From NCBI GenBank assembly GCA_051953655.1, contig JBQCIO010000227.1, positions 1 to 24,821 of the forward strand: 24,821 nucleotides of DNA. Direction: 5' to 3'. Both the position numbers and the translations under genes were made by a program. Shown here in pieces: positions 14,996 to 22,105 of the stretch. Origin of the DNA: JBQCHF01 sp051953655. GTDB lineage: Bacteria; Actinomycetota; Actinomycetes; Motilibacterales; Motilibacteraceae. Position 1 is the first letter of the stretch; each line of letters opens with the position of its first letter. Under the pieces are notes generated by a model that had not been told where the DNA came from, did no database searches, and worked only from the letters and a program-made list of their open reading frames with translations.

Positions 14996-15589
14996 ATGGG
15001 GGACCTACCGGTGCGAGGCGACCTACGCTGCGGGCACGAGGACCGCGAGGCGGTGGCCGAGCGGCTGCGGGTCGCGGCCGGCGACGGCCGGATCGACCTC
15101 GACGAGCTCGACGAGCGGCTGGCCCTCGCCTACGCCGCCCGTCGCTACGCCGACCTGGACGCGCTGGTGGCCGACCTGCCCGGCGCCGGCGTCGCGCGCC
15201 CGCCGGCCTCCGACGTCGTGGCCCCGGGTGCGACCTCGCGGGTGCGGGCGGCCTTCACCACCCGGGTGCAGCGCGGCGGCTGGGTGGTGCCCGAGCGGCT
15301 CGAGGCCCGGGTCCGGGCCGGCAAGCTGGTGCTGGACCTGGTCGACGCGGTGGTGGAGCACGGCACGGTGACCGTGGACGTGCGCGCCTTCTCCGGGACC
15401 GTCGTCGTGGTCGTCCCGGTCGGGTGGTCGGTGAGCACCGAGGGCGCCTCGGTGCTCCTCGGCTCGCTCAGGGTGCGCACCAGCCCGGCGGCGCCCGAAC
15501 CACCTCGGCGCGTCGTCGTGACCGGCCGGGTCGTCATGGGCGACCTCGTCGTGCGTCACCGCTACCAGCTGCCGTGGGGACCGCTCTGA
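14996..15589 (+). CDS. DUF1707 and DUF2154-like (LiaF C-terminal-like) domain protein
   Basis: A 197-aa soluble protein. The N-terminal ~55 residues match DUF1707: DREAVAERLRVAAGDGRIDL then DELDERLALAYAARRYADLD. A linker leads to a beta-rich domain with GTVTVDVRAFSGTVVVVVPVGW and STEGASVLLGSLRV, which resembles the repetitive sheet of 'cell wall-active antibiotics response' (LiaF C-terminal) domains. Proteins of this build are common in actinobacteria and usually have unknown roles, perhaps in envelope stress sensing. No transmembrane helix is present. It is divergent from dnaX with 97 bp between starts. Confidence 0.82.
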   Translation: MGDLPVRGDLRCGHEDREAVAERLRVAAGDGRIDLDELDERLALAYAARRYADLDALVADLPGAGVARPPASDVVAPGATSRVRAAFTTRVQRGGWVVPERLEARVRAGKLVLDLVDAVVEHGTVTVDVRAFSGTVVVVVPVGWSVSTEGASVLLGSLRVRTSPAAPEPPRRVVVTGRVVMGDLVVRHRYQLPWGPL

Positions 15590-15637
15590 GCGAGCCGGTG
15601 CGGGCTGCGGCCGGAGGTGAAGGGGGCCGGGCATGAA

Positions 15638-15729
15638 GGGACCCCCCGCGCACCCGCCAGAGCCCACCTACCCTTGCTGCCTTCCGGCCCTGGGGGGGTT
15701 CAGCAGGATGACGCCGCACGAGGGGTCGG
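15638..15729 (+). ncRNA. ffs: Signal recognition particle RNA (small bacterial 4.5S type)
   Basis: Contains the highly conserved SRP domain IV core: CTTGCTGCCTTCCGGCCCTG, then GGGGTTCAGCAGGATGACGCC shortened here to its key part GTTCAGCAGGATGACGCC. The ends pair, GACCCC at 15640-15645 with GGGGTC at 15722-15727, giving the usual single long hairpin. With Ffh it targets nascent membrane proteins to the translocon. The neighbourhood of dnaX and a serine tRNA is common for ffs. Exact ends are approximate. Confidence 0.9.
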
Positions 15730-15839
15730 CGGCCAGTGTACGCAGGCCCGGAGGGTGGTGTCGGCGCGGTGCGGAGCGACCGGGGCGGCGCGCGGAGCCG
15801 ACGCCCGGAGTCGTCGCCCAGGCCCCTGTCCAGACCCGG

Positions 15840-15845
15840 TAGGAT
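15840..15845 (+). promoter_or_regulatory. Candidate -10 element of tRNA-Ser
   Basis: TAGGAT lies 7 nt before the first base of tRNA-Ser. A start there would give almost no 5' leader. No -35 is evident. Confidence 0.45.
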
Positions 15846-15852
15846 CCTCCAC

Positions 15853-15937
15853 GGAGGATTCGCCTAGTGGCCTATGGCGCACGCTTGGAAAGCGTGTTGG
15901 GGGCAACCCCTCGCGGGTTCAAATCCCGCATCCTCCG
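15853..15937 (+). tRNA. tRNA-Ser (GGA)
   Basis: An 85-nt tRNA with a perfect 7-bp acceptor stem (GGAGGAT with ATCCTCC), anticodon loop TTGGAAA with GGA at 15887-15889 on a 5-bp stem (ACGCT/AGCGT), a long class II variable arm (GGGGGCAACCCC region) and T loop TTCAAAT. The discriminator is G15937, as expected for serine. CCA is not encoded. Confidence 0.96.
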
Positions 15938-15942
15938 CTCTC

Positions 15943-15993
15943 GCGAACGCCGCCCACGTCCCGTCGGATCCATCGGACCTGGGCGGCGTTCGC
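15943..15993. terminator. Two-way terminator between tRNA-Ser and the HerA-like gene
   Basis: GCGAACGCCGCCCA (15943-15956) pairs perfectly with TGGGCGGCGTTCGC (15980-15993). The inner region around GGATCC can pair further. It lies 6 nt after the tRNA and 13 nt after the stop of the convergent gene, so it can serve both. Confidence 0.85.
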
Positions 15994-16005
15994 ACGCTCC
16001 GGGGG

Positions 16006-17628
16006 CTACCGCCGGCGGCGGCGCGGGGTGCCGAAGAGGCTGCGGGTGATCTCCCGGCCCAGGCCGCGGGCGGCGGACCGGGCGAACGACTGGAACACCT
16101 CGCTCCCCAGCACCTCCCCCACCATCCCGCCCGCCCCGCCCTCGTCGAAACCGCCACCCCCGGACCCCCTCGAACCAGGCTGCCCGGCCGGCTTGCGGCG
16201 CAGGTCGGGCACCTCGACGGGAGCGGGGGCCGGCGCGGGGGCCGGAGCGGCAGGCGCCGGCGGCGGGGCCAGCTTGGCGGCCAGCCGCTCGTAGGCGGAG
16301 TCCCGGTCCACGGCCTGGCCGTACTCGGCCTGCAGCAGCGAGGCGCCCACCACCTGGGCGACGACGGCGGGGTCGGCCTGGGCCATCAGCGACTGCGGCG
16401 CGCGCAGCCGGGTCCACGCCACCGGCGACGGCGTGCCCCGCTCGGTGAGGACGGTGACGACGGCCTCGCCGATGCCGAGCGCCGGCAGCAGCTCCTCGAG
16501 GTCGTAGCCGGAGCGCGGGAACGTGGAGACGGTCGCCTTGAGCGCCTTGGCGTCGTCGGGGGTGAACGCGCGCAGCGCGTGCTGCACCCGGTTGCCGAGC
16601 TGGGCCAGGACGTCGGCGGGCACGTCCTTGGGTGTCTGGGTGACGAAGAAGATGCCGACGCCCTTGGAGCGGATCAGGCGCACGGTGCGGGTGACGGCAT
16701 CGAGGAAGTCCTTGCTGGCGCCGTCGAAGAGCAGGTGCGCCTCGTCGAAGAAGAAGACCAGCTTGGGCTGGTCGACGTCGCCGACCTCGGGCAGCTGCTC
16801 GAACAGCTCGGCGAGCAGCCACATGAGGAACGTGCTGAAGAGGGCCGGGCGGTCCTGCACGGCGGGCAGCTCCAGGCAGGAGACGACGCCGCGGCCGTCG
16901 GGGGCCTGGCGCAGCAGGTCCATCGGGTCGAACTCGGGTTCGCCGAAGAACGCCTCGGCGCCCTGGTCCTGGAAGGAGATCAGCTCGCGCAGGATCACGC
17001 CGGCGGTCTGCTTGGACAGCCCACCCAGCGCCTCGAGCTCCTTCTTGCCCTCGTCCGACACGAGGTAGGAGATGACCGAGCGCAGGTCCTTGAGGTCGAG
17101 GATGGGCAGACCGGCCTGGTCGGCGTAGTGGAACACGAGACCGAGCGAGGACTCCTGGGTCTCGTTCAGCCCGAGGACCTTGCTGAGCAGCAGCGGCCCG
17201 AAGCCGGTGACCGTGGCCCGCACCGGAACCCCGGACCCGAGGCCACCCAGGGCGAGGAACTCCACCGGGAACGCGGTCGGTGCCCACTGCTGGCCGACGT
17301 CGGTGGCGCGGGCGGTGATGCGGGCGCCGGCCTGGCCGGGTGCCGCGACGCCGGACAGGTCGCCCTTGACGTCCGCGAGGAACACCGGCACGCCGGCGGC
17401 CGAGAGCTGCTCGGCCATGAGCTGCAGGGTCTTCGTCTTGCCGGTGCCCGTCGCGCCGGCCACGAGGCCGTGCCGGTTGAGCATGCTCAGGGGCACGCGC
17501 ACCGGGGCGTCGGCATGGGCGGCAGGGGCCGCGAGGTCGCCGTCGAGCAGCGCGCCGAGCTCGAGCACCGGCCCGGCGAAGGCATAGCCCGCGCGCACGG
17601 TGGAGAGGACGTCGGATGTCTCTGCCAC
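16006..17628 (-). CDS. HerA-like DUF853 ATPase
   Basis: A 540-aa cytoplasmic P-loop ATPase of the HerA/FtsK superfamily, DUF853 (YjgR-like) group. Walker A is GATGTGKT (58-65), with LADVKGDLSG following at ~84-93, and Walker B is KLVFFFDEAHLLF with Asp295-Glu296. IFFVTQTPKDVPADVLAQLG is the sensor-like segment, and LRAFTPDDAKALKAT and SGYDLEELLPALGIGEAVV are typical of the family. The C terminus after ~435 has a Pro/Ala linker and ends with an Arg-rich tail (GTPRRRRR). HerA relatives pump or unwind DNA, but the role of the DUF853 group is unsettled. The GTG at 17628 has a strong AGGAGG 6 nt upstream. An 11-bp repeat lies in its short leader. Confidence 0.9.
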   Translation of the reverse strand: MAETSDVLSTVRAGYAFAGPVLELGALLDGDLAAPAAHADAPVRVPLSMLNRHGLVAGATGTGKTKTLQLMAEQLSAAGVPVFLADVKGDLSGVAAPGQAGARITARATDVGQQWAPTAFPVEFLALGGLGSGVPVRATVTGFGPLLLSKVLGLNETQESSLGLVFHYADQAGLPILDLKDLRSVISYLVSDEGKKELEALGGLSKQTAGVILRELISFQDQGAEAFFGEPEFDPMDLLRQAPDGRGVVSCLELPAVQDRPALFSTFLMWLLAELFEQLPEVGDVDQPKLVFFFDEAHLLFDGASKDFLDAVTRTVRLIRSKGVGIFFVTQTPKDVPADVLAQLGNRVQHALRAFTPDDAKALKATVSTFPRSGYDLEELLPALGIGEAVVTVLTERGTPSPVAWTRLRAPQSLMAQADPAVVAQVVGASLLQAEYGQAVDRDSAYERLAAKLAPPPAPAAPAPAPAPAPVEVPDLRRKPAGQPGSRGSGGGGFDEGGAGGMVGEVLGSEVFQSFARSAARGLGREITRSLFGTPRRRRR

Positions 17629-17651
17629 GCCAGGCCTCCTGCGTTCGGCTG

Positions 17652-17680
17652 CCGATCGACGGCCGATCGACGGCGATCGG
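17652..17680. repeat. Tandem 11-bp repeats in the leader of the HerA-like gene
   Basis: CCGATCGACGG occurs twice head to tail (17652-17662, 17663-17673), followed by CGATCGG. With transcription of the minus-strand gene starting near 17678, the repeats cover about +1 to +27, a place where a repressor would block transcription. Confidence 0.6.
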
Positions 17681-17684
17681 CGCG

Positions 17685-17690
17685 AGCCTA
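17685..17690 (-). promoter_or_regulatory. Candidate -10 element of the HerA-like gene
   Basis: TAGGCT on the minus strand, giving a leader of about 50 nt that holds the tandem repeats and the AGGAGG ribosome site. Confidence 0.5.
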
Positions 17691-17720
17691 GCGAGGAGAG
17701 GGCGTGCGCACCGGGCGACG

Positions 17721-17726
17721 TAGGCT
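17721..17726 (+). promoter_or_regulatory. Leaderless -10 element of the 17733 gene
   Basis: TAGGCT followed by 6 nt and the ATG at 17733, with no ribosome site. It is the same hexamer as that of the divergent gene 31 bp away. Confidence 0.55.
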
Positions 17727-17732
17727 CGACGG

Positions 17733-18029
17733 ATGGTGTTCAAGCGTGTCGGCGACGGCCGTCCCTACCCCGAACACGGCCTCACGCTGCGCGACTGGAC
17801 CAAGGTGTCCCCCCGTCAGGTGCGCCTGGACGCGCTGGTCACCACCAAGACCCGCCTCGACCTGTCCGCCCTGCTGGCCGACGACTCCACGTTCTACGGG
17901 GACCTGTTCGCCCACGTCGTGGAGTGGCACGAGGAGCTCTACCTCGAGGACGGGCTGCACCGGGCCCTGCGCGCCGCCCTGCACCAGCGCAACGTCATCC
18001 ACGCCCGGGTGCTGGCGCTCCCGGGGTAG
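17733..18029 (+). CDS. Small conserved actinobacterial protein with a ParB-like sequence stretch
   Basis: A 98-aa protein starting MVFKRVGDGRPYPEHGLTL. The section VSPRQVRLDALVTTKTRLDL followed by YLEDGLHRALRAALHQRNVI and HARVLAL resembles the ParB/sulfiredoxin fold, in which an 'I-x-DGxHR-x-A' loop binds a nucleotide. I have seen similar proteins in other actinobacteria but know of no proven function. It is complete and short compared with true ParB, lacking a helix-turn-helix. The ATG follows a leaderless promoter. It lies 128 bp before the LytR_C gene on the same strand. Confidence 0.75.
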   Translation: MVFKRVGDGRPYPEHGLTLRDWTKVSPRQVRLDALVTTKTRLDLSALLADDSTFYGDLFAHVVEWHEELYLEDGLHRALRAALHQRNVIHARVLALPG

Positions 18030-18157
18030 GCCCCTGCGCGGTTACGCTTCCGGTCCCGAGCACCGCCCGCCGTCGCACGACTGCGGAGGGTGACAGGGAC
18101 CAGCAGAGGAACAGCAGCGACAGGACGGACGCAGGGGCGCAGGCCCCGGACCAGCTC

Positions 18158-18772
18158 ATGACCATGCTCACCCCCCGCGGCTCCGGCAGCATGCGCCGCG
18201 GCCGCCGACGCGGCCGCCGCGTCCTCGCCGTCCTGCTCGTGCTCGTGCTGCTGGCCGCGGTGGCCGCGGCCGCCTGGTGGTACCTGCTGCGCGACGGGTC
18301 GACGTCGACGACTCCCGCCGCCGCACCCACCCCCACCTGCACGCCCACCGCGACCGCCACCGCGTCCCCGACGCCGTCCTTCCTGCCGGGCACTCCGCTG
18401 CCGGCCGGCAAGGTCGACGTGCGGGTGCTCAACGGCACCCCCCGGTCCGGCCTGGCCAAGACGGTCGGCGACCAGCTGGCGGCCCGCGGCTTCCACGTGG
18501 TGGCGATAGGCAACGACACCGCCAAGCGCGCGGTCACCGCCCCGGCCGAGGTGCGCTACGGCAAGGGCGGGGCCTCCGCCGCCCTCACGGTGGCCGCGCA
18601 GGTGCCCGGCGCGGTGCCGGTGCTGGACCGCCGCACCGGCGCCACCGTCGACCTCGTCCTCGGCTCCGGCTACGCCGCGCTGCGGGCGCCGGCCCAGGCC
18701 TCCGCGGCCGCCACCCCGGTCCGGCCGGCGAAGCCCGCCCCGACGCCGACGGCCCGGCCCGGCGGCTGCTGA
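18158..18772 (+). CDS. LytR C-terminal domain membrane protein
   Basis: A 204-aa protein with an Arg-rich N terminus (residues ~14-21), one transmembrane helix (~22-42), a Pro/Thr/Ala-rich extracytoplasmic linker (~48-80) and a LytR_C domain from KVDVRVLNGTPRSGLAKTVG to VDLVLGSGYAAL. The C-terminal ~30 residues are Ala/Pro-rich and end in a single Cys. The domain order equals that of mycobacterial VirR (Rv0431), a membrane protein affecting envelope integrity; it lacks the LytR catalytic domain. The ATG at 18158 was chosen because it places the helix at the N terminus; the frame is open further upstream. A TACGCT hexamer at about 18043 could be its promoter. Confidence 0.82.
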   Translation: MTMLTPRGSGSMRRGRRRGRRVLAVLLVLVLLAAVAAAAWWYLLRDGSTSTTPAAAPTPTCTPTATATASPTPSFLPGTPLPAGKVDVRVLNGTPRSGLAKTVGDQLAARGFHVVAIGNDTAKRAVTAPAEVRYGKGGASAALTVAAQVPGAVPVLDRRTGATVDLVLGSGYAALRAPAQASAAATPVRPAKPAPTPTARPGGC

Positions 18773-18773
18773 C

Positions 18774-18799
18774 GCGGGAGCTCCCGGGCCATCTCCCGC
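18774..18799 (+). terminator. Probable terminator of the LytR_C gene
   Basis: GCGGGAG (18774-18780) pairs with CTCCCGC (18793-18799) directly after the stop codon. An overlapping CGGGAGCTCCCG palindrome could compete. Confidence 0.55.
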
Positions 18800-18924
18800 A
18801 CCACCTCGCCGGCCGGAGCGGGTGGCGAGAGTCCTCCCCTAACGGGGTCCTGACAAGGCCGAGGGCCCGGCGCACGGTGGATCGCGGGGGCGCCGCAGGC
18901 GCGCCCGCCGTCTCGGAGGTCAGC

Positions 18925-19614
18925 ATGACCGACACAGCCCGCGCCCAGGAGATGCCGCTCGCCGCCGCGAACGCGCCCGTCCCGACGCCGCAGATCGCCG
19001 ACCCGGGCCCGCTGGGTCTGGCGGCCTTCGCGCTGACGACGTTCGTCCTGAGCGTCTTCAACACCAACATGATCAGTGATGTCGGCCTGCGCGCCGTCGT
19101 CCTGCCGTTGGCGCTGTTCTACGGCGGCATCGCCCAGTTCGCCGCCGGCATGTGGGAGTTCCGCAAGGGCAACACGTTCGGCGCCCTCGCCTTCACCTCC
19201 TACGGCGCGTTCTGGCTCTCGCTCGCCACCTACCTGCGGTTCGTCGTGCCGGGCCTGGCGAACGTCACCAACCTGAACACCGCGACCGGTCTGTTCCTGC
19301 TCGCATGGACGATCTTCACCGCCTACATGATCCTTCCGGCGGTACGGGTGAGCGGTGCGGTGGCGGCTGTCTTCGTCGTGCTGACGATCACCTTCGCCTG
19401 CCTGTGCGTCGGCGAGTACGCCACCAGCGAGACCTGGACGAAGATCGGCGGCTGGGCCGGGATCGTCACCGCGGCGATCGCCTGGTACGCCTCGTTCGCC
19501 GGGGTCACCAACGCGACCTGGCGCCGGACGGTCCTGCCGACCTTCCCGACCGGCGTCGTCGACGTCGCCGCGGTGGAGTCGCGCCGGCACCGCGAGCACG
19601 CCGCCGTGCGCTGA
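18925..19614 (+). CDS. GPR1/FUN34/YaaH (SatP) family acetate/succinate transporter
   Basis: A 229-aa inner-membrane protein with six predicted helices (~29-46, 53-76, 80-105, 115-135, 140-160, 170-190). The family signature appears as ADPGPLGLAAFALTTFVLS, a variant of N-P-x-P-L-G-L with Asp for Asn. FYGGIAQFAAGMWEFRKGNT, FGALAFTSYGAFW and the sixth helix also match. Members move acetate or succinate, usually with protons. The ATG at 18925 has GGAGGT 4-5 nt upstream, a strong site, and a hairpin terminator follows, so the gene is probably a single unit. The 152-bp upstream gap shows no promoter I trust. Confidence 0.92.
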   Translation: MTDTARAQEMPLAAANAPVPTPQIADPGPLGLAAFALTTFVLSVFNTNMISDVGLRAVVLPLALFYGGIAQFAAGMWEFRKGNTFGALAFTSYGAFWLSLATYLRFVVPGLANVTNLNTATGLFLLAWTIFTAYMILPAVRVSGAVAAVFVVLTITFACLCVGEYATSETWTKIGGWAGIVTAAIAWYASFAGVTNATWRRTVLPTFPTGVVDVAAVESRRHREHAAVR

Positions 19615-19666
19615 CACGTCGTCCCCTCCTCCCTCCGCGTCCCCACTCACCGCCTCCCCTCCCACC

Positions 19667-19697
19667 GGTGCCGGTCCGCCACGTGCGGGCCGGCACC
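19667..19697 (+). terminator. Hairpin terminator of the transporter gene
   Basis: A 13-bp stem (19667-19679 with 19685-19697, one T-G pair) around a CACGT loop, about 50 nt after the stop codon. Confidence 0.75.
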
Positions 19698-19762
19698 GCT
19701 GCGCCCGCGCCCGGTCGCGCCGCCGCGGGGGCCGTAGCCTGCGGGCCGGACGGGGGTGCTGT

Positions 19763-20923
19763 GTGCGCGAGACGGTGGGCGAGATGGTGGGCGAGCCGGT
19801 CACCGAGCTGCTGACCGGACTGCTGGCCGGGCAGCGACTGCTCGGGCACGGGCCGGAGCGCGACCCGGTGGCGCTGGTGGAGCAGGTGGGCGGCATCAAC
19901 AGCCAGGCCGCCCGGGCGCTGCAGCTCGGCCTCGCCGCCCGGGGGCTGACGGGTCCCGTCACGGCGTGCGATGCCGCCCTCGACGCCCACGCGCTGGTGC
20001 GCGCCAACCTCACCCGGGGCACCCTGCGGACCCTCAGCGCGGCCGACTACCGCGCCTGGCGGCCGGCCCTGCAGCCGGTGCTCGAGCGGGTCACCCGCGG
20101 GTTCCTGGGCCGTCGCCTCGCCGCGATGCCGGTGGAGGCCGTGCTCGAGCAGGCGCGGCAGCTGCTCGGTCGGGAGCCGCTCACCCGGGCCGACCTCGGC
20201 CGGGCACTGGCGGTCGCCTTCCCCGACCACGCAGGGCAGGACGGCGCCGGCAAGGATCTGGCCTTCGCCGCGCGGATGCTGCTCCCAGTGCTGCAGGAGC
20301 CGGCAGCCGGGCACTGGGAGCCCGAGCGCCGCCCGCGCTACCTGCTCGCCGAGCAGGTGCTCGGCGAGCTGGACGACAGCCCCGAGGCCCGGCAGGCCGG
20401 GCTGGCGTCCCTGCTGCGCCGCTACCTGGGCGCCTTCGGCCCGGCCACCGTCGCCGACTTCCGCGCCTGGTCCGGCGTCACCGGCCTGAGTACGAAGGCC
20501 GCCCGCGAGCTCGTGCCCGAGGCGGAGGAGCGCGACCTCGGCGGGACGGCGTACCTGGTGCTGCCCGCGGACACGGTCCCGCCGGACGACCGGCCTCCCG
20601 TCCTGCTGCTCCCGCCCTTCGACGACGTCCTGTTCGGCCACGCGGACCGCGAGCGGGTCGCGACCCGCGAGCAGCTCGAGCGGCTGGTGCCGCCCGCGGT
20701 GGAGATGCCCGGCATCATGCTGGTGGACGGCCGGGCGGCCGGGCGCTGGCGGCACCGGCCGGCCAGGCGAAGGTCCGAGCCGCCGGTCCTCGAGGTCCAC
20801 CTGTTCGCCGGCGTGGACCCGCCCGGGCGGGAGCTCGCCGAGGCGGTCGGCAGCTTGGCCGGACTGCTCGGTGGCGAGGGGCCGGCGCCGCAGGTCGTCG
20901 TCGAGGCGTGGCCCGCCGCCTGA
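19763..20923 (+). CDS. Winged-helix HTH_42 (AlkZ/YcaQ-like) DNA-binding protein
   Basis: A 386-aa protein with the three-lobed winged-helix plan of the HTH_42 family, which includes the DNA glycosylases AlkZ and YcaQ. Recognisable parts are the N-terminal VGGINSQAARALQLGLAAR (~42-60), the central YLGAFGPATVADFRAWSG, where the family has LxxYGPAT and a Trp, and LLPPFDDVLFGHADR near residue 290, which matches the family's 'LLPxFDxxLxxxxDR'. In AlkZ the catalytic motif is Q-x-Q at the first position; here it reads Asn46-Ser47-Gln48, so glycosylase activity is doubtful. A TAGCCT hexamer at 19735 and a G-rich site precede the GTG start. Confidence 0.85.
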   Translation: MRETVGEMVGEPVTELLTGLLAGQRLLGHGPERDPVALVEQVGGINSQAARALQLGLAARGLTGPVTACDAALDAHALVRANLTRGTLRTLSAADYRAWRPALQPVLERVTRGFLGRRLAAMPVEAVLEQARQLLGREPLTRADLGRALAVAFPDHAGQDGAGKDLAFAARMLLPVLQEPAAGHWEPERRPRYLLAEQVLGELDDSPEARQAGLASLLRRYLGAFGPATVADFRAWSGVTGLSTKAARELVPEAEERDLGGTAYLVLPADTVPPDDRPPVLLLPPFDDVLFGHADRERVATREQLERLVPPAVEMPGIMLVDGRAAGRWRHRPARRRSEPPVLEVHLFAGVDPPGRELAEAVGSLAGLLGGEGPAPQVVVEAWPAA

Positions 20924-21022
20924 CCGCGACTGTCGCAGCCAGCACGCTTCGCGCGCGTCAGGAGGACCTGCGCGGGTAGACGCCGGGGGCCGGAACCCGC
21001 CGGCATCCGGAAGGACCCGCCT

Positions 21023-22093
21023 GTGCACGTCCTGCTGCCGCTGCTCGGCGCGCTGGTCGTGCTGGCCGTGGCGCAGGACGTCTTCAGCACGGTGCTCTTC
21101 CCCGCCAGCGGGCACGGCGTCATCCGCAAGCCCCTCTCCCGGACGGTCTGGCGCGCCTTCGCGGTCCTGGCGGGGCGCCGCCACGGAGCCCAGCGGCGGA
21201 ACCTGCTCGCCTACGCCGGCCCGGTGCAGATCGTCGCCACGATCGCAGTCTGGTTCCTGCTGCTGCTGGTGGGATGGGCCTGCGTCTACCAGCCGGCGCT
21301 CGGCAGCTCGATCACCGCGTCGAACGGGCCCACGGACACCGGCTTCACGACCGCCCTCTACGTCAGCGGCTACGCCGTCACGACCCTGGGCACCGGCGAC
21401 GTCGTCGCGCAGACCTCGGCCTACCGGCTGCTCATGGTGGTCGAGGCGGCCAGCGGCTTCATCACCTTCACGATGGTGATCTCCTACTTCCTGTCGGTGT
21501 ACTCGCAGCTGCCCTCGCGCAACGCCTTCGCGCAGGGATTGCACGACCTGAGCGGAGGAACCGACGACGCCGCGCTGCTGGTGACGGGTCTGGCCGACGG
21601 CGAGCAGCTCGGCCGGCTGTCGCAGGAGCTGACCGGGATGGCGTCGTTCCTGCGGCAGACGACGCAGACCCATCGCTCCTACCCGGTGCTCAGGTCCTTC
21701 CACTACCGCGAGGCCTACTACGCCCTGCCGCAGGTCCTCCTCGTGACGCTCGACACCGCCACGCTGCTGCGGGCCGCCCTCGACCCCGACCGCTACCCGG
21801 AGGCGCGGCCCTCCGGCGCGGCCGACGCAGTCCTGACCGCAGGTCAGGCTCTGCTGCACGAGCTCTCACCTGGCGGCCGAGCAGCGGACTCCTCCCCCGA
21901 GCAGGAAGCGCGATGGTCCGAGCGCTACGACGACGCGTGCCACCGGATGGCCGCCGAGGGGCTCGTCCTGCGCGGGCACGCCGACGGCCGGCGCGAGTAC
22001 GTCGAGCTGCGGTCCGGCTGGGACGCGCCGCTGCGCGGCCTGGCGCAGGACATGCTGCACGGGTGGGGGAAAGGCAGGGCGCAGACCTCCTGA
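21023..22093 (+). CDS. Potassium-channel-like membrane protein
   Basis: A 356-aa protein. Hydrophobic segments at ~2-26, ~66-90 and ~134-160 flank a pore helix and filter, GYAVTTLGTGDVV (116-128), at the position of the K+ channel T-V-G-Y-G-D. Here it is T-L-G-T-G-D, with Thr124 in place of Tyr/Phe. After the last helix comes a cytoplasmic region of ~190 residues rich in helices, with no RCK or cyclic-nucleotide domain I can recognise. It is probably an ion channel in the Ion_trans_2 group, but ion choice is uncertain. GTG start at 21023 with AAGGA 8 nt upstream. It converges on the glycosyltransferase with 12 bp between stops and no hairpin. Confidence 0.82.
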   Translation: MHVLLPLLGALVVLAVAQDVFSTVLFPASGHGVIRKPLSRTVWRAFAVLAGRRHGAQRRNLLAYAGPVQIVATIAVWFLLLLVGWACVYQPALGSSITASNGPTDTGFTTALYVSGYAVTTLGTGDVVAQTSAYRLLMVVEAASGFITFTMVISYFLSVYSQLPSRNAFAQGLHDLSGGTDDAALLVTGLADGEQLGRLSQELTGMASFLRQTTQTHRSYPVLRSFHYREAYYALPQVLLVTLDTATLLRAALDPDRYPEARPSGAADAVLTAGQALLHELSPGGRAADSSPEQEARWSERYDDACHRMAAEGLVLRGHADGRREYVELRSGWDAPLRGLAQDMLHGWGKGRAQTS

Positions 22094-22105
22094 GCGCGGG
22101 CTCGG

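Noticed and set aside
15872..17743. Alternative long frames on both strands over the HerA-like gene
   Set aside because: The minus-strand frame 16006-17628 carries Walker A and B motifs; the others are compositional shadows.
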